Positions 33,251 through 42,163 of a stretch of DNA of 52,695 bases are shown in pieces. Under the pieces are notes generated by a model that saw nothing but the letters and a program-made list of their open reading frames with translations, did not search any database and was not told the origin of the DNA. Position numbers and translations under genes: made by a program. The number at the start of each line of letters is the position of its first letter. Position 1 is the stretch's first letter. The DNA comes from an uncultured Hyphomicrobiales bacterium. GTDB taxonomy: Bacteria; Pseudomonadota; Alphaproteobacteria; Rhizobiales; Devosiaceae. Location: the NCBI GenBank assembly GCA_903842455.1, contig CAIMLX010000072.1, forward strand, positions 1-52,695, given 5' to 3'.

Positions 33251-35824
33251 ATGAATTCTCACTCGCACCCCCACTCTGCCGGACCCGCGACCCGCGACCC
33301 GGTGTGCGGCATGAGCGTCGACATGGCGAAGACGGCCCACCGGACGACTCATGACGGGCGCGAGATCGGCTTCTGCTCGGCAGGGTGCAAGAGCAAGTTC
33401 GAGGCAGCGCCGGAGCAGTATCTCACCGCCACCGATCCGGTATGCGGGATGCAGGTGGATCGGACCATGGCGCAGCACATGCTGAAGCACGAGGGGACGC
33501 GCTACTATTTCTGTTGCGAGGGGTGCCGGACGAAGTTCGAGGCTGACCCGGCGAAGTACCTCAATGCGAAGCCATTTGTGCTGCCGGTGCGGAAGGCGGC
33601 GTCCGACGCCCCCTCCACCAGCTTCGCTGGTCCCCCTCCCCCGTCTTCGACAGGGGAGGACCACGTCCACCCTCACCGGCACAACCACGACCACTCTGCC
33701 GCCCCGGCGGGGTCGAAGTGGACGTGTCCGATGCATCCGGAGATCGTCAAGGATGGGCCGGGGGATTGTCCGCTGTGCGGGATGGCGCTCGAGCCGATGG
33801 TGGCGTCGCTCGATGATGGGCCGAACCCGGAACTGATCGACTTCACGCGGCGGCTGTGGGTGAGCGCGCTGCTTGCCGTGCCGATCGTGGTGCTGGCGAT
33901 GGGCGGCATGGTGGGGCTGCCGGTGCGCGAGTGGGTCGGTGAGCCGCTGGCGAGCTGGATCGAGCTGGTGCTGGCGACGCCAGTGGTGCTGTGGGCGGCC
34001 TTCCCATTCTTCCGGCGGTTCTGGAACTCGCTGGTCAACCGCTCGCCGAACATGTGGACACTGATCGGGCTCGGGGTCGGCGCGGCCTACCTGTTCTCGG
34101 TAGTGGCCGTGCTGGCGCCGGGCCTGTTCCCGATGACGATGACGCACATGAACGGCGCGCCGCCGGTCTATTTCGAGGCTGCGACAGTGATCGTGGCGCT
34201 GGTTTTCCTCGGGCAGGTGCTGGAACTCAGGGCGCGCGAGGCGACCGGCAAGGCGATCCGGGCGCTGCTCGACCTCGCGCCGAAGACGGCGCGGCGGGTG
34301 TGGCGGGGCAAGGATATCGAGGTGCCGATCGAGGCGGTGCAGCCCGGCGACTGGCTGCGGGTGCGGCCGGGCGAGGCGGTACCGGTCGATGGCGTGGTGC
34401 TGGAAGGGCAGAGCTTCGTCGATGAGTCGATGCTGACCGGCGAGCCAGTGCCGGTGGAAAAGCTGAAGGACGCCGACGTGACCGGCGGCACACTGAACGG
34501 ACAGGGCAGCTTCGTCATGCAGGCGACGCGGGTCGGGGCCGAGACGCGGCTCAGCCAGATCGTGACGCTGGTGGGCAAGGCGCAGCGCAGCCGCGCACCG
34601 ATCCAGGGGCTGGCCGATCGGGTGGCCAACTGGTTCGTGCCGCTGGTGGTGGTGGTGGCGGGGCTGGCCTTCGGCGCGTGGTACGCCTTCGGGCCGTCGC
34701 CGCAGCTGTCGTTCGCGCTGGTGGCGGCGATGTCAGTGCTGATCATTGCCTGCCCGTGTGCGTTGGGGCTGGCCACGCCGATGTCGGTGATGGTGGCGAC
34801 CGGGCGCGGCGCGCGGGACGGAGTGCTGGTGCGCGAAGCGCAGGCGCTCGAAGTGATGTCGCGGGTGACGGTGCTGGTGGTCGACAAGACCGGCACGATC
34901 ACCGAGGGGCGGCCGGTGCTCGACCAGGTGATCGCGGTGAAGGGCGTCGACGAAGGCTTCGTGCTGTCTGTTGCGGCGGCGCTGGAGCGCGGCTCTGAGC
35001 ACCCGATCGGCAGTGCGATCGTCAAGGGCGCCGAGCAGCGCAATGCCCGGGTCTACGAGGCGACGGGGTTCCAGTCGGTGACCGGCAAGGGGATTGTCGG
35101 TTCGGTGGGCGGCAAGCGCGCGGCGCTCGGCAACCCCAAGCTGATGGCCGACGAAAAGGTGGCGATCGACGACAAGTTGCTGGCATTGCTGCGGCAACAG
35201 GCATCGGCGGGCCGCACGGCGGTGCTGGTGGCGCATGACGGCGAGGCGATCGGCCTCGTCACGGTCAGCGATCCGATCAAGCCCGGCGCGGCAGAGGCGC
35301 TCAGGGCGCTGAAGGCGGACGGCATCGAGATCATCATGGCGACCGGCGACGCGCAGGGAACGGCCGATGCGGTGGCGAAGGCGGTGGGCCTGACCGAGGC
35401 GCGCGCCGGGCTGTCGCCGGAGGACAAGCAGGCGCTGATCGCGTCGCTGAAGCAGCAGGGCAAGGTAGTGGCGTTCGCCGGCGACGGCGGGAACGACGCG
35501 CCGGCGCTGGCCGAGGCCAATGTGGGCATAGCGATGGGCACCGGCTCCGACGTGGCAATCGAGTCGGCCGGGATCACCCTGCTCACCGGCGATATCGGCG
35601 GGGTGGTGAAGGCGCGGCGGCTGTCACGGGCGGCGCTAGCCAACATCATGCAGAACCTCGCCTTCGCCTTCGGCTACAACGCGCTGGGGATTCCGGTGGC
35701 GGCGGGCGTGCTCTACCCGTTCACCGGCTGGCTGCTGTCGCCGATGGTCGCCGCGGCGGCGATGGCGCTGAGTTCGGTCAGCGTCATCGGCAATGCGCTG
35801 CGGTTGAATGGGGTGAAGCTCTGA
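33251..35824 (+). CDS. copA: P1B-type copper-exporting ATPase (857 aa)
   Basis: ATP-driven Cu(I) exporter of the inner membrane. N-terminus: His-rich start, YHS/TRASH-like domain 1 (16-58), domain 2 (62-106), a low-complexity linker (117-150) made partly by a DNA repeat, and a heavy-metal-binding TCPMHPE...CPLCGM domain (158-183). There is no classical CxxC HMA domain. The core has TGEP, the membrane CPC ([13 protein letters not shown]), phosphorylation [14 protein letters not shown] and the hinge [10 protein letters not shown], which is GDGGND in place of the usual GDGIND. It is preceded by the CueR box. Some relatives with this layout export other metals. Confidence 0.95.
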   Translation: MNSHSHPHSAGPATRDPVCGMSVDMAKTAHRTTHDGREIGFCSAGCKSKFEAAPEQYLTATDPVCGMQVDRTMAQHMLKHEGTRYYFCCEGCRTKFEADPAKYLNAKPFVLPVRKAASDAPSTSFAGPPPPSSTGEDHVHPHRHNHDHSAAPAGSKWTCPMHPEIVKDGPGDCPLCGMALEPMVASLDDGPNPELIDFTRRLWVSALLAVPIVVLAMGGMVGLPVREWVGEPLASWIELVLATPVVLWAAFPFFRRFWNSLVNRSPNMWTLIGLGVGAAYLFSVVAVLAPGLFPMTMTHMNGAPPVYFEAATVIVALVFLGQVLELRAREATGKAIRALLDLAPKTARRVWRGKDIEVPIEAVQPGDWLRVRPGEAVPVDGVVLEGQSFVDESMLTGEPVPVEKLKDADVTGGTLNGQGSFVMQATRVGAETRLSQIVTLVGKAQRSRAPIQGLADRVANWFVPLVVVVAGLAFGAWYAFGPSPQLSFALVAAMSVLIIACPCALGLATPMSVMVATGRGARDGVLVREAQALEVMSRVTVLVVDKTGTITEGRPVLDQVIAVKGVDEGFVLSVAAALERGSEHPIGSAIVKGAEQRNARVYEATGFQSVTGKGIVGSVGGKRAALGNPKLMADEKVAIDDKLLALLRQQASAGRTAVLVAHDGEAIGLVTVSDPIKPGAAEALRALKADGIEIIMATGDAQGTADAVAKAVGLTEARAGLSPEDKQALIASLKQQGKVVAFAGDGGNDAPALAEANVGIAMGTGSDVAIESAGITLLTGDIGGVVKARRLSRAALANIMQNLAFAFGYNALGIPVAAGVLYPFTGWLLSPMVAAAAMALSSVSVIGNALRLNGVKL
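33605..33663 (+). repeat. Palindromic repeat embedded in the copA reading frame
   Basis: A 59-base element whose first 39 bases are identical to 35839-35877. It holds the hairpin ACCAGC-TTC-GCTGGT and ends GGGGAGGACCA. It is read in frame as a Ser/Pro-rich linker (residues 119-137) between the metal-binding domains of copA. Confidence 0.85.
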
Positions 35825-35838
35825 GGTCGGTGCTTGTG

Positions 35839-35895
35839 GACGCCCCCTCCACCAGCTTCGCTGGTCCCCCTCCCCCGCTACGCGGTGGAGGACCA
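35839..35895 (+). repeat. Second copy of the copA palindromic repeat, intergenic
   Basis: Begins 15 bases past the copA stop. It shares 39 identical bases with the in-frame copy, then differs in the loop and rejoins at GGAGGACCA. It also carries the ACCAGC-TTC-GCTGGT hairpin. The rest of the 35825-36003 gap shows no gene. Confidence 0.85.
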
Positions 35896-36003
35896 AGGCG
35901 GCGGCGGTGCCAATCCCCCAACGTCGCATTGACCACTGACATGTCACTGCCTAGAACCGCCTGAAGATTTCCCGCGCGGGCGGGATGGAGCGGGGCGCCC
36001 TTT

Positions 36004-37176
36004 ATGCCGAACATGGACAAGTATCTGACGATCGAAGACCTGATGAAGGCAGCCAAGCGGCGCGTGCCGAAGATGTTCTTCGACTATGCGGATTCGGGCT
36101 CCTACACCGAGGGCACGTACCGCGCCAACACCACGGACTTCGACCAGATCAAGCTGCGCCAGCGCGTGGCGGTGAACCTCGAGGACCGCAACCTCGCGAC
36201 CACCATGCTGGGGCAACCGGTGTCGATGCCGGTGGCGATCGCGCCGGTCGGTTCGACCGGCATGCAGTCGGCCGACGGCGAGATCAAGGCGGCGCGGGCG
36301 GCCGAGAAGTTCGGCATCCCGTTCACGCTCTCGACCATGGCGATCTGCTCGATCGAGGACGTGGCCGAGAATACGAGCAAGCCGTTCTGGTTCCAGCTCT
36401 ACGTGATGAAGGACCGGCCGTTCGTCGAGCGGCTGATCGACCGCGCCAAGGCGGCCAAGTGCCCGGTGCTGGTGCTGACGATGGACCTGCAGATCCTCGG
36501 GCAGCGGCACAAGGATATCCGCAATGGCTTGAAGGCGCCGCCGCCGATCACGCCGAAATTCCTGTTCGAGATCGCGACCAAGCCCGCTTGGGCGCTCGGC
36601 ATGCTGGGGACACAGCGGCGCACTTTCCGTAACATCCAGGGGCACGTAACCGAGGCGACCAATCTGGGCACGCTCAGCCGCTGGACGGCAACGCAGTTCG
36701 ACCTGTCGCTGAACTGGAAAGACATCGCCTGGATCAAGAAGCGGTTCGGCGGGCCGGTGGTGGTGAAAGGCGTGCTCGACCCCGAGGACGCGCAGCTGGC
36801 GCTCGACCATGGCGCCGACGGCATCATCGTTTCGAACCATGGCGGGCGGCAGCTCGATGGCGCGCCAAGCTCGATCCGGGTGCTGCCCGAGATCGTCGAT
36901 GCGGTGGGCCACAAGACCGAGGTGCTGATGGATTCGGGCATCCGCTCGGGCCAGGACGTGCTGAAGGCGCTGGCGCTCGGCGCCAAGGGCACCTTCGTCG
37001 GTCGCGCCATGGCGTTCGGGCTCGGTGCCGGGGGCGAGGCGGGCGTGGCCCGGGCGCTCGAGATCATCCGCAAGGAGACCGACACGACGATGGCGCTGAT
37101 GGGCGAGCGCGACATCAAGAACGTCGGGCCGCACAACATCTACTCGAACGAACTGGTGCGGCGGCAGGGGTATTGA
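36004..37176 (+). CDS. lldD: FMN-dependent alpha-hydroxy-acid dehydrogenase, LldD-like (390 aa)
   Basis: TIM-barrel flavoenzyme oxidising L-lactate or a similar 2-hydroxy acid to the keto acid, membrane-associated in bacteria. The N-terminus DLMKAAKRRVPKMFFDYADSGS is family-typical. FMN and active-site motifs are PVAIAPVGSTGMQS, LTMDLQILGQR, VVKGVLDPEDA and the catalytic SNHGGRQLDGAPSS (His base, Arg). DSGIRSGQDVLKALALGA and VGRAMAFG bind phosphate. L-lactate is one predicted product of the fucose-type route at 27919-31693, which would give a link, but the enzymes are not co-transcribed. Confidence 0.92.
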   Translation: MPNMDKYLTIEDLMKAAKRRVPKMFFDYADSGSYTEGTYRANTTDFDQIKLRQRVAVNLEDRNLATTMLGQPVSMPVAIAPVGSTGMQSADGEIKAARAAEKFGIPFTLSTMAICSIEDVAENTSKPFWFQLYVMKDRPFVERLIDRAKAAKCPVLVLTMDLQILGQRHKDIRNGLKAPPPITPKFLFEIATKPAWALGMLGTQRRTFRNIQGHVTEATNLGTLSRWTATQFDLSLNWKDIAWIKKRFGGPVVVKGVLDPEDAQLALDHGADGIIVSNHGGRQLDGAPSSIRVLPEIVDAVGHKTEVLMDSGIRSGQDVLKALALGAKGTFVGRAMAFGLGAGGEAGVARALEIIRKETDTTMALMGERDIKNVGPHNIYSNELVRRQGY

Positions 37177-37216
37177 AGCGGGGGTGATATGCGCCCGAGG
37201 TTAGGGTGTGGGGCGG

Positions 37217-38281
37217 CTACCCGTGTCTATGGCGGTGGTGAAGGTCAGGGTAGTGTGCGTGAGCGTGGGTCAGGGGCTCGTGCCTATGCCGGTGCGAGTG
37301 CGGTTCGATCACCGGGCCCTCATGAGGGTGCTGGTGATGTGCGTCGTGAACGTGCGCATGCTCATGCTCAAGCGCCTCGTGGGTGTGCTGGTGCTCGTGT
37401 CGCTCCGACACGTGCAGCCATAACCCGACGGCCATCAGCGCCCCCGCGATGACCAACTGCACCGTGAGTGCATCTTTGAAGATGACCAGCGAGAGCAACG
37501 CGCCGATGAACGGGGCCAGCGAGAAGTAGGCTCCGGTCCGGGCGGTGCCGAGGTGGCGAAGCGCCAGCATGAACATTACAAGGCTCACGCCAATCCCGAG
37601 GAAACCGGCAAGCCCCCCGGCTGCGACGATGCCCACGGAGGGGAGCTTGGCGCCGAGCAGAATGGCCAGGAGGAGGTTGGTGATACCGGCCGCCAACCCC
37701 TTGATCGTGGCGATCTGGAAAGGGTCCGCCGAGGAGAGCCGCCGGGTAAGATTGTTGTCGATGCCCCACGCGAGGCATGCCCCTGCGATCAGAAAACTGC
37801 CCATGTCGAGGGAGGCCCCCCGTCCCTGCCAAGAAAGGACCACGGCACCGGCAAGTATGGCTCCAGCGCCGAGCAGCAGCCGGCGGTCGACGTTCTCGCG
37901 GAACACCAGCCACGCGATGCCCATCGTCATCAGCCCCTCAAGGTTGAGCAGCAAAGACCCCGATGCAGCAGAGGTGAGTGACAACCCGAATACTAGCATC
38001 AACGGCCCTATCACCCCGCCGAACAGCACAACCGCCGCAAGCCATGGAAGATCTGCCCGGCGAATCGGTGCCTCTTTGTGGCCCAGCCCGATGGTTGCGC
38101 GGATGAACTGGATCGCGCCAAGCCCAAGGCCAGCGCCGAGATAGAGCACCCCCGCGAGCAGCCACGGGTCGATCGAGCCGACGAGCAGTTTGGTAACCGG
38201 CGCTGACGCACCGAAGAGGAGGGCGGATCCCAGAGCCAATGGGACGCCCGGCCAGAGATGCGAAGTGCTGAATTGAGACAT
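37217..38281 (-). CDS. DMT/EamA transporter with histidine-rich tail (354 aa)
   Basis: Ten predicted membrane helices in two EamA halves (about 10-140 and 150-288), for example VPLALGSALLFGASAPVTKLL and FSLAPFIGALLSLVIF. The last 65 residues hold about 24 histidines in HxH runs (HEHQHTH, HEHAHVHDAHHQHPH, HRHRH), suggesting metal binding or buffering on one side of the membrane. Related proteins are usually annotated only as EamA transporters. Metal export, for example nickel, cobalt or zinc, is an inference from the tail. It is convergent with lldD. Confidence 0.88.
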   Translation of the reverse strand: MSQFSTSHLWPGVPLALGSALLFGASAPVTKLLVGSIDPWLLAGVLYLGAGLGLGAIQFIRATIGLGHKEAPIRRADLPWLAAVVLFGGVIGPLMLVFGLSLTSAASGSLLLNLEGLMTMGIAWLVFRENVDRRLLLGAGAILAGAVVLSWQGRGASLDMGSFLIAGACLAWGIDNNLTRRLSSADPFQIATIKGLAAGITNLLLAILLGAKLPSVGIVAAGGLAGFLGIGVSLVMFMLALRHLGTARTGAYFSLAPFIGALLSLVIFKDALTVQLVIAGALMAVGLWLHVSERHEHQHTHEALEHEHAHVHDAHHQHPHEGPVIEPHSHRHRHEPLTHAHAHYPDLHHRHRHG

Positions 38282-38342
38282 TCGCGAAGTATGCCCTATT
38301 GCTGGAAAGTCGCAATTGCACGAGGGCGTGGGTCCCTCGAAC

Positions 38343-39149
38343 TCAGGTCCGCGCCGCGTCGGGGCGCCAGGTGAGTTGGGTGTAGATCTTCTTGGCTACC
38401 GCCTTCATCTCATCTTCCGGGAGCGAGCCGACGACGGTGCAGGTGATGTGGTCGTTGCTCCAGTAAAAGGCGTCGAGGTTTTCGCGGTTGGCGAACTGGT
38501 AGGCGGCCTTCTCGTCGGGCAGGGCGGCGGTGATGTAGACGGTGACGCGGTCGCTGGCGGCGTTCTGGTACATCAGTTGTGCGGCGGGGCCGCCGTCGTC
38601 GCTGTCGTAGTCCCCGGGGAGGAGGCGGCCGCCAACGAGCTCAAAACCTTCCGGCAAGAGGTCGGGCGGGGTGATGGGGCGGGCGACGCGGTTGGAGAGC
38701 CACGAGACGAGATGGTCGCGGTCGGCGGCGGCAACCTCCACGGCGTGGCGGTTTTCCTTGACGTAGAGCGCGTGCGCGGTGACGGCCGAGGCGATGAGCC
38801 CGGCGGTTTCGGACGGGCGGTCGAGTTCGCGCAGGGCCCAGCCGGCGCCGGTGCCGCTAGCCAGCAGCAACACGGCGGCGGCCGCCAGTTGGGGCCAGCC
38901 GAGCGTAACGCCGCGGGAGCGCAGGGCGAGCCGGCGCGGCTTCAGGCGGTCGGGGACGGGCTCGGCGTCCGCCGGCGGAAACAGGGCATTGAGGGCCTCG
39001 TTCTGGCGCTGCCAGAGGGCGATCTCGGCAGCCCTGTCGGGATGCGCGGCCAGCCAGGCCTCCACTTCGGCGGCGCGGGCAGGCGGCAGCAGCCCGTCGA
39101 CATGGGCGTGGAGGTCATCCTCGGTGATGGGAGCGGGACGGGGCGTCAT
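38343..39149 (-). CDS. Anti-sigma factor, membrane-anchored (268 aa)
   Basis: N-terminal anti-sigma domain (about 8-65; ITEDDLHAHVDGLLPPARAAEVEAWL, of the zinc-less RsiW/RskA-like type), a single transmembrane helix (about 84-105, LAAAAVLLLASGTGAGWAL), and a periplasmic sensor domain ending near residue 260. It holds back the ECF sigma factor encoded just upstream, with which it shares a 4-base ATGA overlap. What it senses is unknown. Confidence 0.88.
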   Translation of the reverse strand: MTPRPAPITEDDLHAHVDGLLPPARAAEVEAWLAAHPDRAAEIALWQRQNEALNALFPPADAEPVPDRLKPRRLALRSRGVTLGWPQLAAAAVLLLASGTGAGWALRELDRPSETAGLIASAVTAHALYVKENRHAVEVAAADRDHLVSWLSNRVARPITPPDLLPEGFELVGGRLLPGDYDSDDGGPAAQLMYQNAASDRVTVYITAALPDEKAAYQFANRENLDAFYWSNDHITCTVVGSLPEDEMKAVAKKIYTQLTWRPDAART

Positions 39150-39652
39150 TTGACGGTTCGCAGTCTGGGTTCGTCGCCGGTGCCGGTCAATGCGCGCAAT
39201 GTCGCGCGGGCGCGGCTGAGGCGTGACATGACGGTGCCGATGGGGATGCCGAGGATGGCTGCGGCCTCTTCGTAGGAGACGCCTTCGAGGACGACGAGCA
39301 GCAGCGTCTCGCGCTGGTCGTCGGGTAGCCTGTCGAGGGCGCGGTTCATTTCACCCAGCGCCAGCCGGCCATGCTGCGGCGCCGGAATCGACGGTTCGAT
39401 CACCAGCGCGTCGTAGGCGACATGCTCGCCGCGGCGGCGCTCGGAGCGCAGCGAATTGCGCCACAGGTTGACGAGGATGCGGAACAGCCAGGCCTGCAGC
39501 GGCCCGGTGGGGCGGAACAGGCCCCGCTTGCGGATGGCGCGTTCGAGGCAATCCTGGACGAGGTCGTCGGCGCGATCGACATTGCGCGTCAGGGCGCGGG
39601 CGTAGCGGCGCAGGGCCGGCACGCAGGTCTCGATCTCGTCCAGGAAGTCCAT
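39146..39652 (-). CDS. ECF RNA polymerase sigma factor (168 aa)
   Basis: Two-domain extracytoplasmic-function sigma factor. Region 2 is ALTRNVDRADDLVQDCLERAIRK (binds core enzyme and the -10 box), and region 4 is LPDDQRETLLLVVLEGVSYEEAAAILGIPIGTVMSRLSRAR (binds -35). The start at 39652 (MDFLDEIETCVP) is the natural N-terminus; a longer frame adds an arginine-rich shadow. It follows the secreted-protein gene by 23 bases and precedes the anti-sigma gene, forming a three-gene unit. Confidence 0.92.
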   Translation of the reverse strand: MDFLDEIETCVPALRRYARALTRNVDRADDLVQDCLERAIRKRGLFRPTGPLQAWLFRILVNLWRNSLRSERRRGEHVAYDALVIEPSIPAPQHGRLALGEMNRALDRLPDDQRETLLLVVLEGVSYEEAAAILGIPIGTVMSRLSRARATLRALTGTGDEPRLRTVK

Positions 39653-39675
39653 GTCGGCCGGTGCCGTTGCTACGA

Positions 39676-40065
39676 TTACTCGTAGGCAGTGTGCCAGACT
39701 TCGCCGACGCCGTCGCCGGTGGTGTCGCCGGGGGCTGCGTCCTTGATCCAGAGGTAGAGCGGCTTGCCCTCGTGCGCCCACATCTTGGTGCCGTCGGTGC
39801 GGGTCACGATGGTGAACTCGCCCTCATCGGCAGCGCCATCGGCGGCAAACAGCGGCGGCCAGTTCACGGCGCACTGCTCGTAGCAGTTGGAGACGCCGGC
39901 GGTGTCCTTGTCGAAGGTGTAGAGGGTCATGCCGTTGGCATCGGTCAGCACTTCCTTTCCGGCGATCTCCATCGTCTTGATGGCGCCAGCGGCGTAGTCG
40001 GCGGCGAAGGAAGTGGTGGTGAGGGCGGCGAGCGCGGCAGCGCCGAGCAGCAGTGCGAGTTTCAT
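39676..40065 (-). CDS. Secreted COG4315-type protein (129 aa)
   Basis: Signal peptide MKLALLLGAAALAALTTTSFA followed by the repeat domain of the Lipoprotein_15/COG4315 family. NGMTLYTFDKDTAGVSNCYEQCAVNWPPLFA and GKPLYLWIKDAAPGDTTGDGVGEVWHTA are the two hallmark segments, with a Cys pair (NCYEQC). GGGAGAGAC lies ahead of the start. The role of the family is unknown, but it is often found with ECF sigma genes under oxidative or envelope stress. It is the first gene of the sigma operon. Confidence 0.9.
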   Translation of the reverse strand: MKLALLLGAAALAALTTTSFAADYAAGAIKTMEIAGKEVLTDANGMTLYTFDKDTAGVSNCYEQCAVNWPPLFAADGAADEGEFTIVTRTDGTKMWAHEGKPLYLWIKDAAPGDTTGDGVGEVWHTAYE

Positions 40066-40111
40066 GGTGTCTCTCCCGAGGGTGACCGGTCGAACGCCCG
40101 GTCTCACTGGG

Positions 40112-40139
40112 ATCAACACCGGTGTCGCCGGATTATTCC
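40112..40139 (-). promoter_or_regulatory. Candidate ECF-type promoter for the sigma operon
   Basis: On the minus strand GGAATAA (40133-40139) and GTTGAT (40112-40117) are 15 bases apart, the form and spacing of ECF promoters, 47 bases ahead of the secreted-protein start. It suggests autoregulation by the sigma factor at 39146-39652. Confidence 0.55.
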
Positions 40140-40191
40140 GGGCCGGCCGATTTCGTGGCAAGCTGACCGGGATCGAGAGCGGAGACGTGGC

Positions 40192-40899
40192 ATGAGCGAA
40201 GATCGGGAGATCACCGAGGTTGAGATTGCGGCCCCACGGGAAGTGGTGTGGCGGGCGCTGCGGGAGCCGGCAGAGGTGCGCAATTGGTTCGGCTGGGAGG
40301 CACCCACGCTGGACGAGGAAATCAGGATGATCTTCGTCGATGGTGCCGAGGCCGACGAGGCGAAAGGGATCATCCAGTTCGGCGAGTGGGAGGGGGTGTC
40401 GGACCGGTTCGAGCTCTCCGAGCGCGACGGGAAGACCGTGGTCCACGTAGTCCGGCACGGGACGCCGCCTGCCGAGGGCTGGGGCGTGGGCTATGACGAG
40501 GTGGTCGAGGGCTGGATCACGTTCTGCCAGCAACTGCGCTTCTACCTCGAAACGCATTGCGGCGACACGCGGCGGACGCTGTGGTTCTCGTCGAAATCCG
40601 GGCCGGGGACGATCGAGGCTGTCGGCCTGATCGGGGTTGGCGAGGCGGGCAGCCGCTACGAGCGCGAGCTGTCGCCGGGCGACCGGGTGTCGGGCGATGT
40701 GTGGCACTGGTCGCGGCACCAGCTCGGCGTGCTCGTCGAGCAGTGGAGCGGCGGGCTCATCGTGGTGGCGGACAGGACGGGCGGCGGCGGGACGGCGCTG
40801 CTGACGATCTACGGCCTCAGCGATGCGGAATTCGGTGCGTTGGAGGCGCGCTGGCGGACCTGGTGGGAGGCGGCCTACCCCCAAAGCGCCGGTACCTGA
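40192..40899 (+). CDS. SRPBCC/AHSA1-domain protein (235 aa)
   Basis: START-like hydrophobic-pocket fold. The N-terminus REITEVEIAAPREVVWRALREPAEVRNWFGWE and the closing EGWITFCQQLRFYLETH are the AHSA1 signature (about 5-130). A second, less conserved half (about 130-235) resembles a degenerate repeat of the same fold. The family includes ATPase-binding and polyketide-like ligands, so the function here is open. It is divergent from the ECF operon, with its start 52 bases from the candidate ECF promoter. Confidence 0.85.
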   Translation: MSEDREITEVEIAAPREVVWRALREPAEVRNWFGWEAPTLDEEIRMIFVDGAEADEAKGIIQFGEWEGVSDRFELSERDGKTVVHVVRHGTPPAEGWGVGYDEVVEGWITFCQQLRFYLETHCGDTRRTLWFSSKSGPGTIEAVGLIGVGEAGSRYERELSPGDRVSGDVWHWSRHQLGVLVEQWSGGLIVVADRTGGGGTALLTIYGLSDAEFGALEARWRTWWEAAYPQSAGT

Positions 40900-40998
40900 A
40901 GCAGAGAGTAGACAGCGGGCGCGAAGCTTGGTCAGTTAGCGTCAGCTCGGTCGCCGCGCAGAAAGGGGGCCGATGTTAAAGCAATTGGGAGGAATTCA

Positions 40999-42093
40999 GT
41001 GAAGAGACGCGAGTTTTTCAAGTCGGCGGCCATTGGTGGCGCAGCCGCAACGGTGGGCCTGGCGGCCCCGGCACTTGCACAGGGCAATATCACCTGGCGC
41101 ATGGTCACGACGTGGCCGAAGAACTTCCCTGGCCTCGGCGTTGGCGCGCAGAACCTCGCCGACCGCATCACCCGGGCATCGGGCGGCCGGCTCACCGTGC
41201 AGGTGTTCTCGGCCGGTGAAATGGTGCCGCCGCTGCAGGCACTCGACGCAGTGATCGACGGCTCGGCCGAAATGAGCCACGGCACGCCCTACTACTGGCA
41301 GAACAAGAGCCAGGGCCTCAGCTTCTTCACCGGCGTGCCGTTCGGCATGACCTCGCGTGAGCTGACGGCCTGGGTGCGCTACCTCGGCGGCCAGCAAATC
41401 TGGGACGAAATCTACGACCAGTTCGGCATTGTCGGCTTCCTGTCGGGCGATACCGGCACGCAGGCAGGCGGCTGGTTCCGCAACGAGCTGACCGGCGTTG
41501 CCGACATCCAGGGCCTGCGCTTCCGTACTCCCGGCCTCGGCGGCCAGGTGTGGGGCAAGCTCGGCGCCTCGGTGACCAACATGGCGGCGGGCGAAATCTT
41601 CGCGGCGCTGCAGTCGGGCACGCTCGACGCGGCCGAGTTCGTCGGCCCGTACAACGACCTGGCACTCGGCTTCTACCAGATCGCCAAGAACTACTACTTC
41701 CCCAGCTTCGTCGAGCCGGGCCTTGCCACCGAAGTTGCGGTGTCGAAGTCGAAGCTCATGGAACTGCCGGAAGACCTGCAGGAAATCGTCCGCACCTGCT
41801 CGCAGGCCGCCTATGACGACGTGGCCTCCGATATGTATGCCAACGATCCGCGTGCGCTGGCGGCGCTGGTCAACGAACATGGCGTGCAGATCCGTCGCTT
41901 CCCGGATGAAATCCTGGAGGCCGGCGCCAAGGCGTCGATGGAACTGATCGGCGAAATCCGCGAAGGCGGCGATCCGCTGACCAAGAAGGTGGCGGAGAGC
42001 TTCGTGTCGGCGTTCAACCTGCTGCGCACCCGCACCGAGGGTACCGACATGCCGTACCTGGCGGCCCGCGAGAAATACATCAAGTACAGCTGA
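40999..42093 (+). CDS. dctP: TRAP transporter periplasmic binding protein, 2-oxoacid type (364 aa)
   Basis: Substrate-binding component of a TRAP transporter. The twin-arginine signal MKRREFFKSAAIGGAAATVGLAAPALA implies Tat export. The mature part follows the TakP/DctP7 pattern: WRMVTTWPKNFPGLG, GGRLTVQVFSAGEMVPP, SHGTPYYW and the helix-capping TPGLGGQVWGKLGAS. The Arg of FRTPGLGG binds the carboxylate in this family, so 2-oxo or hydroxy acids are likely ligands. The start is GTG 40999 with GGGAGGA upstream. It ends at a terminator facing the permease genes. Confidence 0.93.
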   Translation: MKRREFFKSAAIGGAAATVGLAAPALAQGNITWRMVTTWPKNFPGLGVGAQNLADRITRASGGRLTVQVFSAGEMVPPLQALDAVIDGSAEMSHGTPYYWQNKSQGLSFFTGVPFGMTSRELTAWVRYLGGQQIWDEIYDQFGIVGFLSGDTGTQAGGWFRNELTGVADIQGLRFRTPGLGGQVWGKLGASVTNMAAGEIFAALQSGTLDAAEFVGPYNDLALGFYQIAKNYYFPSFVEPGLATEVAVSKSKLMELPEDLQEIVRTCSQAAYDDVASDMYANDPRALAALVNEHGVQIRRFPDEILEAGAKASMELIGEIREGGDPLTKKVAESFVSAFNLLRTRTEGTDMPYLAAREKYIKYS

Positions 42094-42117
42094 TCGCAGG
42101 GTTCTGCTCGAAAAGGA

Positions 42118-42146
42118 AAGGCCCCGGCACTGCGCCGGGGCCTTTT
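42118..42146. terminator. Bidirectional terminator between dctP and dctM
   Basis: AAGGCCCCGGC and GCCGGGGCCTT form an 11-bp stem with an A-rich left flank and T-rich right flank, so it can end transcription from both sides. Confidence 0.9.
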
Positions 42147-42163
42147 CACATCCGGGACCTCGA

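Noticed and set aside
33251-33700. Frameshift or insertion damaging copA
   Set aside because: The embedded repeat keeps the frame and all ATPase motifs follow in the same frame, so the gene is treated as intact.
37189-37452. Short plus-strand frame after lldD with repeated Val and Arg
   Set aside because: It is the complement of the His-rich tail of the transporter; its repeats are explained by the CAT/CAC codons on the other strand.
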